64,000 nucleotides of DNA, taken from NCBI GenBank assembly GCA_963790965.1, contig CAWBQO010000003.1, positions 186,001 through 250,000 of the forward strand. The letters run 5' to 3'. The stretch comes from CAWBQO01 sp963790965 (GTDB lineage: Bacteria; Bacteroidota; Rhodothermia; Rhodothermales; DASSAV01). A program made the position numbers and the translations under genes. The notes under the pieces were generated by a model. It was not told the origin of the DNA and did not search any database. It was given only the letters and a program-made list of their open reading frames with translations. Shown here piece after piece: positions 7,536 to 17,573 of the stretch (positions are counted from its first letter, which is position 1; the number at the start of each line of letters is the position of its first letter).

Positions 7536-9107
7536 CTATTCGAAGGCGCTTCGGAAATCGGGGTTCACGGCGAGCGTCTCCGGAGCAGGATGCCCCTGCT
7601 CGGCCCGTGCCACTTTACTTTCGATCATCTCGAGCAGATGGCGTGTGGCCGGTTCGCTCTTTTCCAGGAAAGGCTGCGGATAGAAGCCGAGCACGAGCAT
7701 CAGGATGACCAGCGGAACGAGCAGCCCGATCTCACGCGCGTTCAGGTCCTTCATATTCGTGTTCGCCTCGCCCACGAGCGGGCCAAAGAACATTTTGTAG
7801 AGCAGCCAGAGCAGATACACAGCCGCGAGGATGACCCCGGTCGTCGCCAGCGCAATTAGCACCGGTGCGTTTAGGGCCGTACTTTTGAAGGAGCCGATCA
7901 GAATCAGAAATTCGCCCACAAAGCCGTTTAGTCCGGGTAGACCCGCCGAAGCGAGCACGGAGAAGACCATGAAGAACGTCAGAATCGGCACGGACCGGGC
8001 GATGCCGCCGTAGTCGGACATGAGCCGCGTATGCCGCCGCTCGTAGAGCATCCCGACGATGAGGAAGAGCGCGCCCGTGGAAAGGCCGTGGTTAATCATC
8101 TGAATCATCGACCCCTGCAGCCCCTCGATGGTAAAGGCGAAGATGCCCAGCACTACAAACCCGAGGTGGCTAACCGACGAATATGCCACGAGCTTCTTGG
8201 CGTCGGGCTGCACCCGCGAGACGAGCGCTCCGTAGATAATGCCGATCACCGCGATGACGGCAAAGAAAAGCGCGTAGCGCTGCGCCGCCACCGGGAAGAG
8301 CGGCAGGCAAAAACGAACCAGACCGTAGGTGCCCATCTTCAGCAGCACGCCTGCCAGTATCACCGAGCCGCCCGTTGGCGCCTGGACGTGCGCGTCGGGC
8401 AGCCAGGTGTGCAGCGGGAAGAGGGGGACCTTGATCGAAAACGAGAGCGCAAAAAGGAAGAAGAGCCACGTCTGCGTGCCAAGCGGAATGTCGAGCAGGA
8501 CGAGCTTGTACCAGTTCGTCGTAAAGACCCCGCCGTTGACAACGTCGCCGGCAAGAAAGCCGAGATAGATGATGGCGACCAGCATCAGCAAGGACCCCGC
8601 CAGGGTGTAGATCACGAACTTGACGGCGGCATACACCCGATTCTCGCCGCCCCAGATGCCGATGACGAAGTACATCGGGATCAGCGTCAGCTCGAAGAAC
8701 ACATAGAACAGGATCAGGTCGAACGACGCAAAGACACCCGTGACTCCAGTCTGAAGGACGAGAAGCAGGGCGTAATAGCCGCGTTCTTGTCGTTTTATAT
8801 ACGTCCACGACGACAGGACTACGATCGGGCCGAGCAGCGTCGTCAGGATGATGAGCAGCAGGTTAATGCCGTCCACGCCCACGAAGTAGGTGATGTCTGC
8901 CATTGGAAACCACGGCAGCAGGTCCACGAACTGCGGTTTGCTCGGGTCGAACCCGACGTCGAAGCGCGTAAAGAGCAGAAGAGACGCCAGGAACGTCAAC
9001 GTGGTGACGCCGAGGGCGGTCCAGCGCGCCGATTTCTCTCCCGGAACGAGCATCGTCAGGAGCGCGCCTGCGAGCGGAAGGAAGATGACCAGAGACAGTA
9101 TCGACAT
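7536..9107 (-). CDS. nuoM: NADH-quinone oxidoreductase subunit M
   Basis: Antiporter-like proton-pumping subunit of complex I, 523 residues with about 14 membrane segments. Landmarks are MYFVIGIWGGENRVYAAVKF with the conserved Glu region, KVPLFPLHTWLPDAHVQAPT, and KKLVAYSSVSHLGFVVLGIF. ATG 9107 gives MSILSLVIFLPLAG; a TTG two codons earlier is less likely. It follows nuoL by 96 bp. The C-terminus runs into a polar tail ending NPDFRSAFE. Confidence 0.97.
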   Translation of the reverse strand: MSILSLVIFLPLAGALLTMLVPGEKSARWTALGVTTLTFLASLLLFTRFDVGFDPSKPQFVDLLPWFPMADITYFVGVDGINLLLIILTTLLGPIVVLSSWTYIKRQERGYYALLLVLQTGVTGVFASFDLILFYVFFELTLIPMYFVIGIWGGENRVYAAVKFVIYTLAGSLLMLVAIIYLGFLAGDVVNGGVFTTNWYKLVLLDIPLGTQTWLFFLFALSFSIKVPLFPLHTWLPDAHVQAPTGGSVILAGVLLKMGTYGLVRFCLPLFPVAAQRYALFFAVIAVIGIIYGALVSRVQPDAKKLVAYSSVSHLGFVVLGIFAFTIEGLQGSMIQMINHGLSTGALFLIVGMLYERRHTRLMSDYGGIARSVPILTFFMVFSVLASAGLPGLNGFVGEFLILIGSFKSTALNAPVLIALATTGVILAAVYLLWLLYKMFFGPLVGEANTNMKDLNAREIGLLVPLVILMLVLGFYPQPFLEKSEPATRHLLEMIESKVARAEQGHPAPETLAVNPDFRSAFE

Positions 9108-9203
9108 GAGCAAGATTCGAAAAGCTTCTGCAGTCGTGGAGCCGAAGGAGGCGGGACGACCTTACGCGATAGATGATTGCCCCTTCGCCGGAGCGGCTGT
9201 TGA

Positions 9204-11291
9204 CTACACGAAAAGCATGAGAGCGACGACAAGCAGTACGCCCACAACGAGCGCGAGCGCGTAGTTCTGCACCACACCGGTCTGAATGAGCCTCAAACCA
9301 CGTCCTGTACCAGCCGCAAGACGCGCCACGCCGTTGACGGCTCCGTCGAGGAGGTGTTCGTCAAACGGAGCCAGACCCTCGCGTGAGCCATTAACGAGCG
9401 GTTTCACGATAGCGCGATCATACGCCTCGTCCACATAATACTTGTGTTGCCACCAGCGGTAGAGGCCGCCAAAACGCTTCTGCAGATCGAGGTCGTAGGC
9501 CGTCCCCCGATGGCCGTACCGGTACCACGCGAAAGCCACACCGCCAATAGCGATGGCCGCCCCGACTACGAGAAGCAGAAGTTCGATCATGAGCATACTC
9601 GCCCCGTGCTCGGCCAGTGTTGGCTCAAGGACAGGACCACCAAAGGGCGCTCCGAGCCAGTGGTGAATCCAACTCTCGCCGCCCATCCAGTGCGTAATGA
9701 TCGGGGGCAAGCCGAGAAATCCGCCGACGGCCGCGAGTCCGGCCAGGACCCAAAGCGGGATCGTCATGGTGGCGGGGGACTCGTGCGGGTGGACGCTGTC
9801 GGCGGCGGGCCAGCGCTCTTTGCCCATGAACGTGAGCACGTAGGCGCGCGTCATGTAAACCGCCGTCAAAAAGGCCGTAAGCACGCCGACGATCCAGACG
9901 AACCACGCGAACGGATGTCCATCGTAGCCATACTCGAAAGCCTTCCACAGGATTTCGTCCTTGGAGAAGAAGCCCGCGAGCGGTGGCACGCCGGCAATGG
10001 CGAGCGTCGCGATAAAGAAGGTCCAGCGGGTGGACGGCATGTATTTGCCGAGGCCGCCCATCGTCCGCATGTCCTGCGCGTCGAAGGGGCCTTCGTAGGG
10101 GAGCGGGTCGTGCCGGAGGGTGTTCTTCCTCTTTTCGCTGTCGAGAGGCGTTTCGGTCGATCCGTGACCCGGCAGCAGGCCTTTGTGCTCCAGGTCATGT
10201 TCGACGCCGTGCATGGCGTGGATGACGCTGCCGGAGCCAAGAAAGAGGCAGCCCTTGAAGAAGGCGTGCGTCATTACGTGGAAGATCGCTACGAAGAACG
10301 CTCCCACGCCGGCCGACATGAACATGAACCCGAGCTGCGACACCGTGGAATAGGCCAGAACCTTCTTGATGTCGTTCTGCGTGATCGCAATCGTCGCGGC
10401 CATGAGCGCCGTAAGGGCACCGACGATCGCGATGACGGCCATGATGGCGGGAGCGTGCAACACGAGGGGCGACATGCGTGCCAGCAGGTACAGGCCGGAG
10501 GTCACCATCGTGGCGGCGTGGATGAGCGCGGAGACGGGCGTCGGACCGGCCATGGCGTCGGGCAGCCAAACGAAAAGCGGAATCTGCGCGCTCTTGCCGG
10601 TAGCTCCGAAAAAGAGCAGCAGCACGACCCAATTCGTAATCGTCGGCGAGAGTCGATCAAGATTGCTCAACAGCGTTCCAAAGTCCAGCGCGCCGATCTC
10701 GCGGAAGAGGAGGAACATGGCCAGCAGGAAAGCAAAGTCGCCGATGCGGTTCACAATGAACGCCTTGTTGGCGGCCTCGCTGTTCTTAAGCTCCGTGTAC
10801 CAGAACCCGATGAGAAGATACGAGCAGAGTCCGACGCCTTCCCACCCAAGGAAAAGCACGACCAGATTGTCTGCCAGCACCAGGTTCAGCATGGCAAAGA
10901 TGAACAGGTTCAGGAAGGCGAAAAACTTCCAGAACGCCCGGTCGCCGTGCATGTAGCCGATCGAGTAGAGGTGGATCAGCGCGCCGACGCCCGTGACGAT
11001 GAGCGTCATGAGGATGGACAACTGATCGACACGGTAGGCAAAGGACAAGTCGAGGTCGCCGGTTCGCATCCAGGTGAAGAAGGAGTGAACCACCGGCGCG
11101 CCTTCATGTCCGAAGCCGAAGAACAGCAGCAGGGCCAGAAAGAAGGGGATCGCGACGACCGCCGTTCCGAGAACGCCCACAAGGCCCTCCTTGCGCAACG
11201 CAGGGATGAAGAGCGCCAGGATACCATTGATGACCGCCCCGGCAAGGGGGAGTAGCAGTATCAGGCGAACGTAAAGCTCAGAATTTTCCAT
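9204..11291 (-). CDS. nuoL: NADH-quinone oxidoreductase subunit L
   Basis: Distal antiporter-like subunit of complex I with the long lateral helix. The 695 residues are slightly longer than the usual 610-660. Signatures include FLGWEGVGLCSYLLIGFWY, GKSAQIPLFVWLPDAMAGPT, VSALIHAATMVTSGLYLLAR and KKVLAYSTVSQLGFMFMSAG. A polar insert around 345-395 (HDLEHKGLLPGHGSTETPLD) accounts for part of the extra length. It follows nuoK by 45 bp. The end has a helix and final TM as in other NuoL proteins. Confidence 0.98.
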   Translation of the reverse strand: MENSELYVRLILLLPLAGAVINGILALFIPALRKEGLVGVLGTAVVAIPFFLALLLFFGFGHEGAPVVHSFFTWMRTGDLDLSFAYRVDQLSILMTLIVTGVGALIHLYSIGYMHGDRAFWKFFAFLNLFIFAMLNLVLADNLVVLFLGWEGVGLCSYLLIGFWYTELKNSEAANKAFIVNRIGDFAFLLAMFLLFREIGALDFGTLLSNLDRLSPTITNWVVLLLFFGATGKSAQIPLFVWLPDAMAGPTPVSALIHAATMVTSGLYLLARMSPLVLHAPAIMAVIAIVGALTALMAATIAITQNDIKKVLAYSTVSQLGFMFMSAGVGAFFVAIFHVMTHAFFKGCLFLGSGSVIHAMHGVEHDLEHKGLLPGHGSTETPLDSEKRKNTLRHDPLPYEGPFDAQDMRTMGGLGKYMPSTRWTFFIATLAIAGVPPLAGFFSKDEILWKAFEYGYDGHPFAWFVWIVGVLTAFLTAVYMTRAYVLTFMGKERWPAADSVHPHESPATMTIPLWVLAGLAAVGGFLGLPPIITHWMGGESWIHHWLGAPFGGPVLEPTLAEHGASMLMIELLLLVVGAAIAIGGVAFAWYRYGHRGTAYDLDLQKRFGGLYRWWQHKYYVDEAYDRAIVKPLVNGSREGLAPFDEHLLDGAVNGVARLAAGTGRGLRLIQTGVVQNYALALVVGVLLVVALMLFV

Positions 11292-11336
11292 GCCGAAACA
11301 GATAAGCAGAGCGGTAAGGCCGATGGACGATCGGTC

Positions 11337-11648
11337 TTAATACTTGAAGAGATTGATTTCGCTGATGTTGACCGTCAGCTTGTTTCGGAAGATCGCGATG
11401 ACGAGCGCCAGTCCGATGGCCGCCTCGGCAGCAGCCACGGCCATGACGAAGAAGACGAGAATCTGTCCCGCCGAGGAGCCAATCGCCTGACTAACTGCCA
11501 CCAGGGTCAGATTCACTGCGTTGAGCATGATTTCGACGGACATCAGGATCAGTATCACGTTGCGTCGAAGGAGCACGCCAAGCACGCCGATGACGAACAG
11601 AATGGCACTCAGGCCAAGATACCAGGTCAGAGAATTGGTCAGCTCCAT
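11337..11648 (-). CDS. nuoK: NADH-quinone oxidoreductase subunit K
   Basis: Small three-helix membrane subunit of complex I, 103 residues, with the membrane Glu residues of the family: SVEIMLNAVNLTLVA in the second helix and VAAAEAAIGLALVIAIFR in the third. The start MELTNSLTWYLGLSAILF lies 51 bp after nuoJ. Position between J and L confirms it. Confidence 0.98.
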   Translation of the reverse strand: MELTNSLTWYLGLSAILFVIGVLGVLLRRNVILILMSVEIMLNAVNLTLVAVSQAIGSSAGQILVFFVMAVAAAEAAIGLALVIAIFRNKLTVNISEINLFKY

Positions 11649-11699
11649 GAGGAACAGGGCATAGGGTCGGCGTTCGCAGAAGCGGCGGGCCGGAAGACT

Positions 11700-12245
11700 T
11701 TATACAAACCGGCGGCGAGCCAGCATGACGGCACCAATGGTCGTAGCCAGCAGCAACACGCCGATGACTTCGAATGGCAGAAGGTAAACCGTAAACAGAT
11801 CCAACGCCAACCTTTCCGCCGAGCCGTTGATGGCCATCTCAGCCGCTGAAATTTCCACGGGTAGGATCTGGAGTCCGGCCGCCACCACGTAAACGAGCAG
11901 CGCGAGCACGCCGGCACCCACCACGAACGAGGCCGCCATGGTCCAGTTAAAGTTCGCCACTTGCGGCATGGCCGAGAGGTTCAGCAGCATAATGACGAAG
12001 AGGAAGAGCACCATAATGGCACCCGCATAAACGAGCACCTGCACGACCGCGATGAACTGCGCGTTGAGCGTAAGGTACAGCCCGGCAATGCAGAACAGGT
12101 TGAGAATCAGCCACAAGGCGCTGCTAACCGGGCTTCGGGCGATCAGCACGCCGAGCGCTGCGGCAATGGCCACGATCGCAAACAGAATAAACAGGAAGGA
12201 TCCGAGCATCGGAAACGGCAGGTAGCGTTTGTGGAAAAGCTGCAT
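11700..12245 (-). CDS. nuoJ: NADH-quinone oxidoreductase subunit J
   Basis: Membrane subunit of complex I, 181 residues with five hydrophobic segments. The conserved block RSPVSSALWLILNLFCIAGL is followed by the pi-bulge helix region VLVYAGAIMVLFLFVIMLL. It is the first gene of this cluster: nuoA-I are absent upstream, so the complex I genes are split in this genome. ATG 12245 is used; ATG 12209 (MLGSFLFIL) is an equally possible start. Confidence 0.96.
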   Translation of the reverse strand: MQLFHKRYLPFPMLGSFLFILFAIVAIAAALGVLIARSPVSSALWLILNLFCIAGLYLTLNAQFIAVVQVLVYAGAIMVLFLFVIMLLNLSAMPQVANFNWTMAASFVVGAGVLALLVYVVAAGLQILPVEISAAEMAINGSAERLALDLFTVYLLPFEVIGVLLLATTIGAVMLARRRFV

Positions 12246-12512
12246 CGGCGAGGCTTCTCCCGTGGGTAGCGGCGCAAGTTACCTAAATAGCCCGGCAGGG
12301 GCAAGGAAAGAGGCAGTAATCGCCGCGTGAAGATACGAAGACGCGGTGACTCTCGCCGCAGTCGATTGGTCGTATTCTGTCAAGATCCTGCGTCCGGGAG
12401 AAGGATTTTCGTTTGCCGGCCCGGATTCACACCGTTTCGCCGTCAGTTCGCCGGTAGATATTATAGACCAAGGTGCCTGTATGGTGTCGCGCGCCGTCGG
12501 CGGCTGCGGCAT
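12246..12512. other. Upstream region of the nuoJ-N cluster
   Basis: No gene seen. The minus strand contains a TTGACA hexamer (12376-12381) without a well-spaced -10 box, and TATCTTCA further downstream, so a promoter for nuoJ probably lies here but cannot be fixed. The stretch at 12421-12433 reads GGTGTGAATCCGG on the minus strand, like the core of a B12-type riboswitch box, but the rest of that structure is missing. Confidence 0.35.
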
Positions 12513-12551
12513 GAAAGCAAGAAGGGAGGCGCGGCGTTCCGCACCTCCCTT
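12513..12551 (-). terminator. Terminator after the duplicated-domain secreted protein gene
   Basis: On the minus strand AAGGGAGGTGCGG pairs with a matching arm ending GCGCCTCCCTT, followed by CTTGCTTTC. The stem is long and GC-rich; the T tract is interrupted. It lies 28 bp beyond the stop of the gene at 12580. Confidence 0.65.
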
Positions 12552-12579
12552 TCGCAGTCATAAGCGAACCGTCAGCCGT

Positions 12580-13833
12580 TCATTCAGCCGGCTTCAGCGC
12601 GTGAAGGCTGCTGAGGTTGACCTGCGCAATCGCGCCGCGCACCTGGTCCATCGAGACGTCGTTGCCGTCGGCAGAAACCATGAAGCGGCCATCCACGACG
12701 ACTTCCATGCTCGCCGAGGAGCTTTCGCCTTGCTTATTGAACTTCTCGTGCGAAGGATACCCCTCGTACTTCCCCGACTTTTCATAGCCGGTGTCACTCT
12801 CCGACTCCACTTCCGCGGCTAACCATCCGTAGCCCAGGGCCGCCCAGCTTTGCATCGTGCCGAAGTCGGTGATCTTGAGCGTAATCGAACTGCTACCTGA
12901 ACTGTACTGCCCCTCGGCGTACGAGGTCTTGATCCCGAGCGCGCTCGACTTCTGTCCGTTCGCATTCGACCGGCTCATTCCCGCCAGCGATCCCGGCAAC
13001 AGGGCTTTCAGTGTTTGGAAATCCACCGGCTCAAAGGCTTCATTCTCACCCTGCGTCTTCATCGCGTCGAGCTTCGACAAATCGACACCGCTTATGCCGT
13101 CCCGTATGCGGTCCATCGAGAGGTTGTTGCCTTGCACTTCCACAAGAAAGCGCTCGCCGACCACCACCTGGTAGGTGCCATTCTGATAGTCGCCGGAGTT
13201 CTCGAACTGCTCGTGGGAAGGATACTCGCCGTACTTGCCCGTGCGTTCATACCCCGTGTCCGACTCCGACTCGACTTCCTGATTCATCCATGCGTATCCA
13301 AGCATGCCGAAAGAATTGATGCCTCCCATATCGGAGATCTTGATCTCCATCGTCTCTTCACCACTCCCATATGACGCAGAGGCGGTGGACATCGAGAAGC
13401 CGAAGGCGCTGTTCATTTCGCCCGTTGCCTCCGTGCGCGAGAGTCCACCGGCGGAGGAGGGCAGAAGGGCCTTAAGATCTCGGAAGTCGACGACCGCGTA
13501 GTTGCCTCCTCCACCGCCGAGCGCCGCACCGAGCGCTGCGCCGAGCGCGCTTCCTGCACCGCCGCCCGAGGACATGTTGCTCCCGCCGCGCGGGCGCGCC
13601 GACGCCGCCGCCTGGTCTGCTTCATCCTTGGCGCTGTCGAACGCTTTGTCGGCGGCTTTATCAACAGCCTTGACCGCTTCGTCTTCAGCCTTCTGCTCGG
13701 TTCGCTCCTTGATGCGCTTTTCTGCCGCGTCCTTTGCCTTCTTCCAGATCTGCGCTTGAGCCGGTTGGGCGAGTATGGCGGCAAGGAGCAACATGCCCAG
13801 GAGGCGCACTATTCGGTTCAACGACTCCATCAT
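12580..13833 (-). CDS. Secreted protein with two tandem copies of an unassigned domain
   Basis: I do not recognise a named family. The protein begins with a signal peptide (MMESLNRIVRLLGMLLLAAILAQPAQAQ), then a charged, Ala/Lys/Glu-rich segment about 30-80 that looks helical, a Gly/Ala-rich linker about 85-112, and two homologous domains of about 140 residues (roughly 115-256 and 270-411). The copies share DLKALLP/TLKALLP near the start and a nearly identical centre: EVESESDTGYE, GKY, YPSHE. Each ends with an SMD-R-I/V...L-L pattern. The unit therefore arose by internal duplication. The product is probably periplasmic. Start taken at ATG 13833 (ATG 13830 and GTG 13839 are alternatives). Monocistronic, with its own terminator. 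Confidence 0.85.
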   Translation of the reverse strand: MMESLNRIVRLLGMLLLAAILAQPAQAQIWKKAKDAAEKRIKERTEQKAEDEAVKAVDKAADKAFDSAKDEADQAAASARPRGGSNMSSGGGAGSALGAALGAALGGGGGNYAVVDFRDLKALLPSSAGGLSRTEATGEMNSAFGFSMSTASASYGSGEETMEIKISDMGGINSFGMLGYAWMNQEVESESDTGYERTGKYGEYPSHEQFENSGDYQNGTYQVVVGERFLVEVQGNNLSMDRIRDGISGVDLSKLDAMKTQGENEAFEPVDFQTLKALLPGSLAGMSRSNANGQKSSALGIKTSYAEGQYSSGSSSITLKITDFGTMQSWAALGYGWLAAEVESESDTGYEKSGKYEGYPSHEKFNKQGESSSASMEVVVDGRFMVSADGNDVSMDQVRGAIAQVNLSSLHALKPAE

Positions 13834-14056
13834 GATCACCTCTTGTTAAAGCTCGTGTTTATCAAGCACCGTACCGAAGAGCGGAACAGGGTGCCGTGGC
13901 AGTCACGACCCTTGACGGGCACATCGCGTGTTATGTAAAGATAAGGTGCCGATGGGCACACCCGACCGTGGAGAGGGTTAATTATTCATCTACGGACAAA
14001 CGTGCTGCGCCGCAGGCGCACCGAACCACCCTCTCATCCGAGCCTCTCCTTTTACT

Positions 14057-14674
<618 letters not shown>

Positions 14675-14700
14675 AGGGTTCTCCGACCGGTATAACGATC

Positions 14701-14740
14701 ACGGCATTGGTTTGAAGACCACGGCATTGGTTTGAAGACG
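14701..14740. repeat. 20-bp tandem duplication after sodA
   Basis: Two adjacent copies of ACGGCATTGGTTTGAAGACC (14701-14720 and 14721-14740), identical except for the last base. They lie between the sodA stop and the terminator hairpin. Confidence 0.9.
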
Positions 14741-14770
14741 CGGGGAGCCGGCATCTGCGCGGCTCCCCGC
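14740..14770 (+). terminator. Terminator after sodA
   Basis: A perfect 10-bp stem GCGGGGAGCC/GGCTCCCCGC with an 11-base loop, followed by CTTGCCTTCC. The stem is strong, the T tract weak. It sits 66 bp beyond the sodA stop. Confidence 0.65.
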
Positions 14771-14786
14771 CTTGCCTTCCACCCAT

Positions 14787-15416
14787 GTGAAGCTTCCTCC
14801 CGACATTCACTTCCGCTTGATCAGCGTTGACGAAGCGTTTGTTCTTGCGCCCGACATCCTTTCGGCGGACGAGAAGGAGCGGTTTGAGGGATTCGGATCC
14901 CTGAAGCGCCGTCTGGAATTTACGGCAGGTCGCGTCGTCGCGCGGCTGTTGCTCGCCGAGCAGATCGGGGTCCCTCCGGCGGACGTGATACTTACGCCGC
15001 TTCCCGAGGGTGGCGTCGACGTGCCCGGGGAGCACCACCTGTTTGTTTCAATCACACACGCCGCTGATTATGCCGCGGCTGCAGTGGGTAACCGGCCCGT
15101 TGGAATCGACCTCGAGCCGATCCGGCCGCGCCATCCTGACCTCGGCCGATTCTTGCTGCACGAACGGGAATCTGATCTCGTGCCGTCGCTGAACCTCGAT
15201 CGCGACCAGGCACTGATCCTGCTCTGGACCCTCAAGGAAGCAACCCTTAAAGCGCGCCGCTCGGGCTTCCGACTCTCTCCCAAGAACCTGCACGTTGAGG
15301 TGGACCTTCCCGCTTGCACCGCGCAAGTAGTCGTGACGGGCGGCGAAACTTGGGAGGCCACCTTCGAGGAACGCGACGGCTATTATCTATCCCTCGCCTT
15401 CCGCGACGGGGAGTAA
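14787..15416 (+). CDS. 4'-phosphopantetheinyl transferase, Sfp type
   Basis: Transfers phosphopantetheine from CoA to a carrier-protein serine. The family motifs are clear: FVSITHAADYAAAAV, then VGIDLEPI with the magnesium-binding Asp and Glu, and LLWTLKEATLKARRSGFRLSP with the WxxKEA motif. About 210 residues, as expected for the Sfp/AcpT group. No polyketide or peptide synthetase is visible in the window, so it may simply serve the fatty-acid carrier protein. GTG 14787 is preferred as start because the earlier TTG 14772 abuts the sodA terminator stem. Confidence 0.9.
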   Translation: MKLPPDIHFRLISVDEAFVLAPDILSADEKERFEGFGSLKRRLEFTAGRVVARLLLAEQIGVPPADVILTPLPEGGVDVPGEHHLFVSITHAADYAAAAVGNRPVGIDLEPIRPRHPDLGRFLLHERESDLVPSLNLDRDQALILLWTLKEATLKARRSGFRLSPKNLHVEVDLPACTAQVVVTGGETWEATFEERDGYYLSLAFRDGE

Positions 15417-15455
15417 GGGGGATACGGCTGCCGGGATACCATTTTTGCGTTAAGG

Positions 15456-16607
15456 TCAGTTTCCGGAAGGTGGGGGCACCGGCACGCGCACCGTGTCCGA
15501 GATAACTTCTTGAGACACAACGGTGTCCGCCGGCGGCGCGGCTGTTTCCGGCGCGGAGATCACGCCGACGCTTGTCGGTTCGTCGAGCGATTCGCGTTCC
15601 TCCAGCCGCCGCTCCCACTGAAGAAGCTCCTGCTGCCGCTCCTGCAGCGCGCGGTAGCTCTGCTCGATGGCCTTCTCCCGTGTTTCAAAATCAGCCTGCT
15701 CCACGTAGCCGCGCTCCTCGAAATACCTTTTGAAGAGCCAGTTGCTCTTTAGCGCCTCCATGTTCTCGGAGAACCGGTACATGCCGAGAGCGCCCCAATT
15801 GGCCGCATTCTCGGCGCTCGACGTGATCGCCCGAAGGTCGCCGGTGATGGACTGAAGCGTGTCGGAGGCGGCAAGAAGCGCATTGAAGACGGCCGGATCG
15901 TTGATCATGCGAGCGAGCGTGCCGTCGCCCGACTCCACTTTTGTAAGGATGCTATTCAGCCCCTGCGTCGCATTGCCGGCGAGCGTAACGAGCGCTTCGG
16001 CGTTGTTGCCGAGGTTGTTCATCAGCCGGTTCGTCTGATCGACGGTCGCAACGAAGCTGTTGTAGAGTTGCTCGTCGTACACGATCTTGCCGAGCGTGCC
16101 TTCGCCGCGCTGCACGTCCTCCATGATCTGCTGGAACGAAATGGCAGACTCCTCAAACCGCTGCACCGAGGCCAGCGCCCGGTCCGTGATCTGGAACAAG
16201 TCGAACGGGTTCTGCCCGGGTATGAAGTCGCCTTCCTCCACGGGCGCGGCCACCGCCTCCGCCGGGTTAACCAGCACGACGATCTGGTTTCCGACGAGCC
16301 CATCGCTCTTGATCTGCGCTGATGTGTTGCGGCGCACAAGGTGCCTCGCCCGCTGGTTGATGGCCATCGTGACCACGATCTGCCCGCCGGGCTGGTCGGG
16401 AAGGGCCACGGTCTCTACGCGCCCAACGTTGACGCCCTGAAACTGAACGGCAGCGCCCGTTTGAAGTCCGGCAACGTTGTCGAACCGGGAACGCACGAAG
16501 AAGGTGTCAGAGAAGAGGAACGAGCGGTTGGCAATCGCAAAGAGCACCACAAAAAACAACAGGATGCCGGCCAACACAAGCAGTCCGACGCGGGCTTGAC
16601 GTGACAT
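15456..16607 (-). CDS. mlaD: MlaD-like substrate-binding protein with MCE domain
   Basis: Periplasmic, membrane-anchored lipid-binding component of an Mla-type phospholipid transporter. One N-terminal TM (about 7-27, VGLLVLAGILLFFVVLFAI) is followed by an MCE domain about 35-120 (FDNVAGLQTGAAVQFQGVNVGRV). A long helical region about 150-290 follows, then a charged coiled-coil about 300-345 and a Pro/Val-rich tail. The 383-residue length with helical extension fits diderm MlaD-like proteins. It is separated from mlaF by 195 bp but is in the same orientation, completing mlaE-F-D. Confidence 0.9.
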   Translation of the reverse strand: MSRQARVGLLVLAGILLFFVVLFAIANRSFLFSDTFFVRSRFDNVAGLQTGAAVQFQGVNVGRVETVALPDQPGGQIVVTMAINQRARHLVRRNTSAQIKSDGLVGNQIVVLVNPAEAVAAPVEEGDFIPGQNPFDLFQITDRALASVQRFEESAISFQQIMEDVQRGEGTLGKIVYDEQLYNSFVATVDQTNRLMNNLGNNAEALVTLAGNATQGLNSILTKVESGDGTLARMINDPAVFNALLAASDTLQSITGDLRAITSSAENAANWGALGMYRFSENMEALKSNWLFKRYFEERGYVEQADFETREKAIEQSYRALQERQQELLQWERRLEERESLDEPTSVGVISAPETAAPPADTVVSQEVISDTVRVPVPPPSGN

Positions 16608-16802
16608 AATGAATAGACGCTCTGGTTGCGCGGTAAAGACGGTCCTCTATGCCTGAAACACGGAAGACGTTAATGTCGGGTTAGAGAACATCGATGTGGC
16701 TATCGTGCCGACGCTGCGGGGCGAAGCAGGATGGCCTTTTCCCGTGCAGATCGGCCTGTAAAGCCTTGTCGAAGAGAACGGCGGCATAACGGCATTCGAA
16801 GT

Positions 16803-17573
16803 TTAATTTCCAAAGAACTCACGTACCATGGGATGGTCGGTGTGTTCGACTTCCTCGAGCGTGCCCGATGCGATGAAGCGTCCGTCGTGAAGGAAGAAGA
16901 CCGAATCTGCAATGATATCGGCACAAAGCAAGTCGTGCGTAATGGCGATGGAGGTGATGCCGCGCTCGTCGCGCAGCCGGACGATCAGCTCGGAAACGAG
17001 GCGGACCGAGACCGGGTCGAGGCCGGTCGTAGGCTCGTCGTAAAGCAACACGCGCGGCTCCAGAATAACGGCACGGGCAAGGCCGATTCGCTTCTTCTGG
17101 CCGCCTGAAAGCTCCGCCGGGTACTGCGGCGCACTCTCCCGAAGGTTCACCCACTCCAGCGTCTCCATGATGCGCTCGCGTCGCTCTGCCGTAGTATACG
17201 TCGTGTGGCGGTCGAGAATGAAGTCGAGGTTCTCGGCCACCGTCATCGAGTCAAAGAGGGCACCGCCCTGGAAGAGATACCCTGTCGACAGGCGAAGCTT
17301 GTCCAACGGGTCGCCGGAGAGTTCGTCCACGCGAAGCCCGTCCACCCACACCTCGCCTTTGTCTGGAAGGAGCAGTTGGACGATGTGCTTGATCAGCACG
17401 CTCTTGCCCGTTCCCGAACCTCCGAGCACCACCGCAGACGTGCCACGCTCCACGGACAAGTTCACGCCCTCCAAAATCTTCTTGGGGCCGAACGCCTTGT
17501 GGAGATCACGCAGCTCGATCATCGTTTCCGGTGGAGGCGCGCCGTTCGTGTTCGCCGTCTGTTCTTGATCCAT
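16803..17573 (-). CDS. mlaF: Mla-type ABC transporter ATPase
   Basis: Cytoplasmic ATPase that powers lipid transport with MlaE and MlaD. 256 residues with Walker A GGSGTGKSVLIKHIV, signature LSGGQKKRIGLARA, Walker B VLLYDEPTTGLDP and the switch His in ITHDL. ATG 17573 overlaps the mlaE stop as TGATG, indicating translational coupling. The family is MlaF/Ttg2A; the N-terminus carries a short Asn/Gln-rich extension. Confidence 0.95.
   Translation of the reverse strand: MDQEQTANTNGAPPPETMIELRDLHKAFGPKKILEGVNLSVERGTSAVVLGGSGTGKSVLIKHIVQLLLPDKGEVWVDGLRVDELSGDPLDKLRLSTGYLFQGGALFDSMTVAENLDFILDRHTTYTTAERRERIMETLEWVNLRESAPQYPAELSGGQKKRIGLARAVILEPRVLLYDEPTTGLDPVSVRLVSELIVRLRDERGITSIAITHDLLCADIIADSVFFLHDGRFIASGTLEEVEHTDHPMVREFFGN

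Noticed and set aside
9444..11255. Long open frame on the plus strand opposite nuoL (603 codons), and similar ones opposite mpl and the CHASE kinase
   Set aside because: High GC at third positions opens antisense frames; the opposite-strand genes are conserved and the frames here are Arg/His-rich with no motif.
12421..12433. GGTGTGAATCCGG on the minus strand, like a cobalamin or FMN riboswitch core
   Set aside because: The downstream conserved part (CCCGCNACTGT or the FMN GAGAAG-side pairing in the same strand) is absent, and the next gene is nuoJ, an unlikely target.
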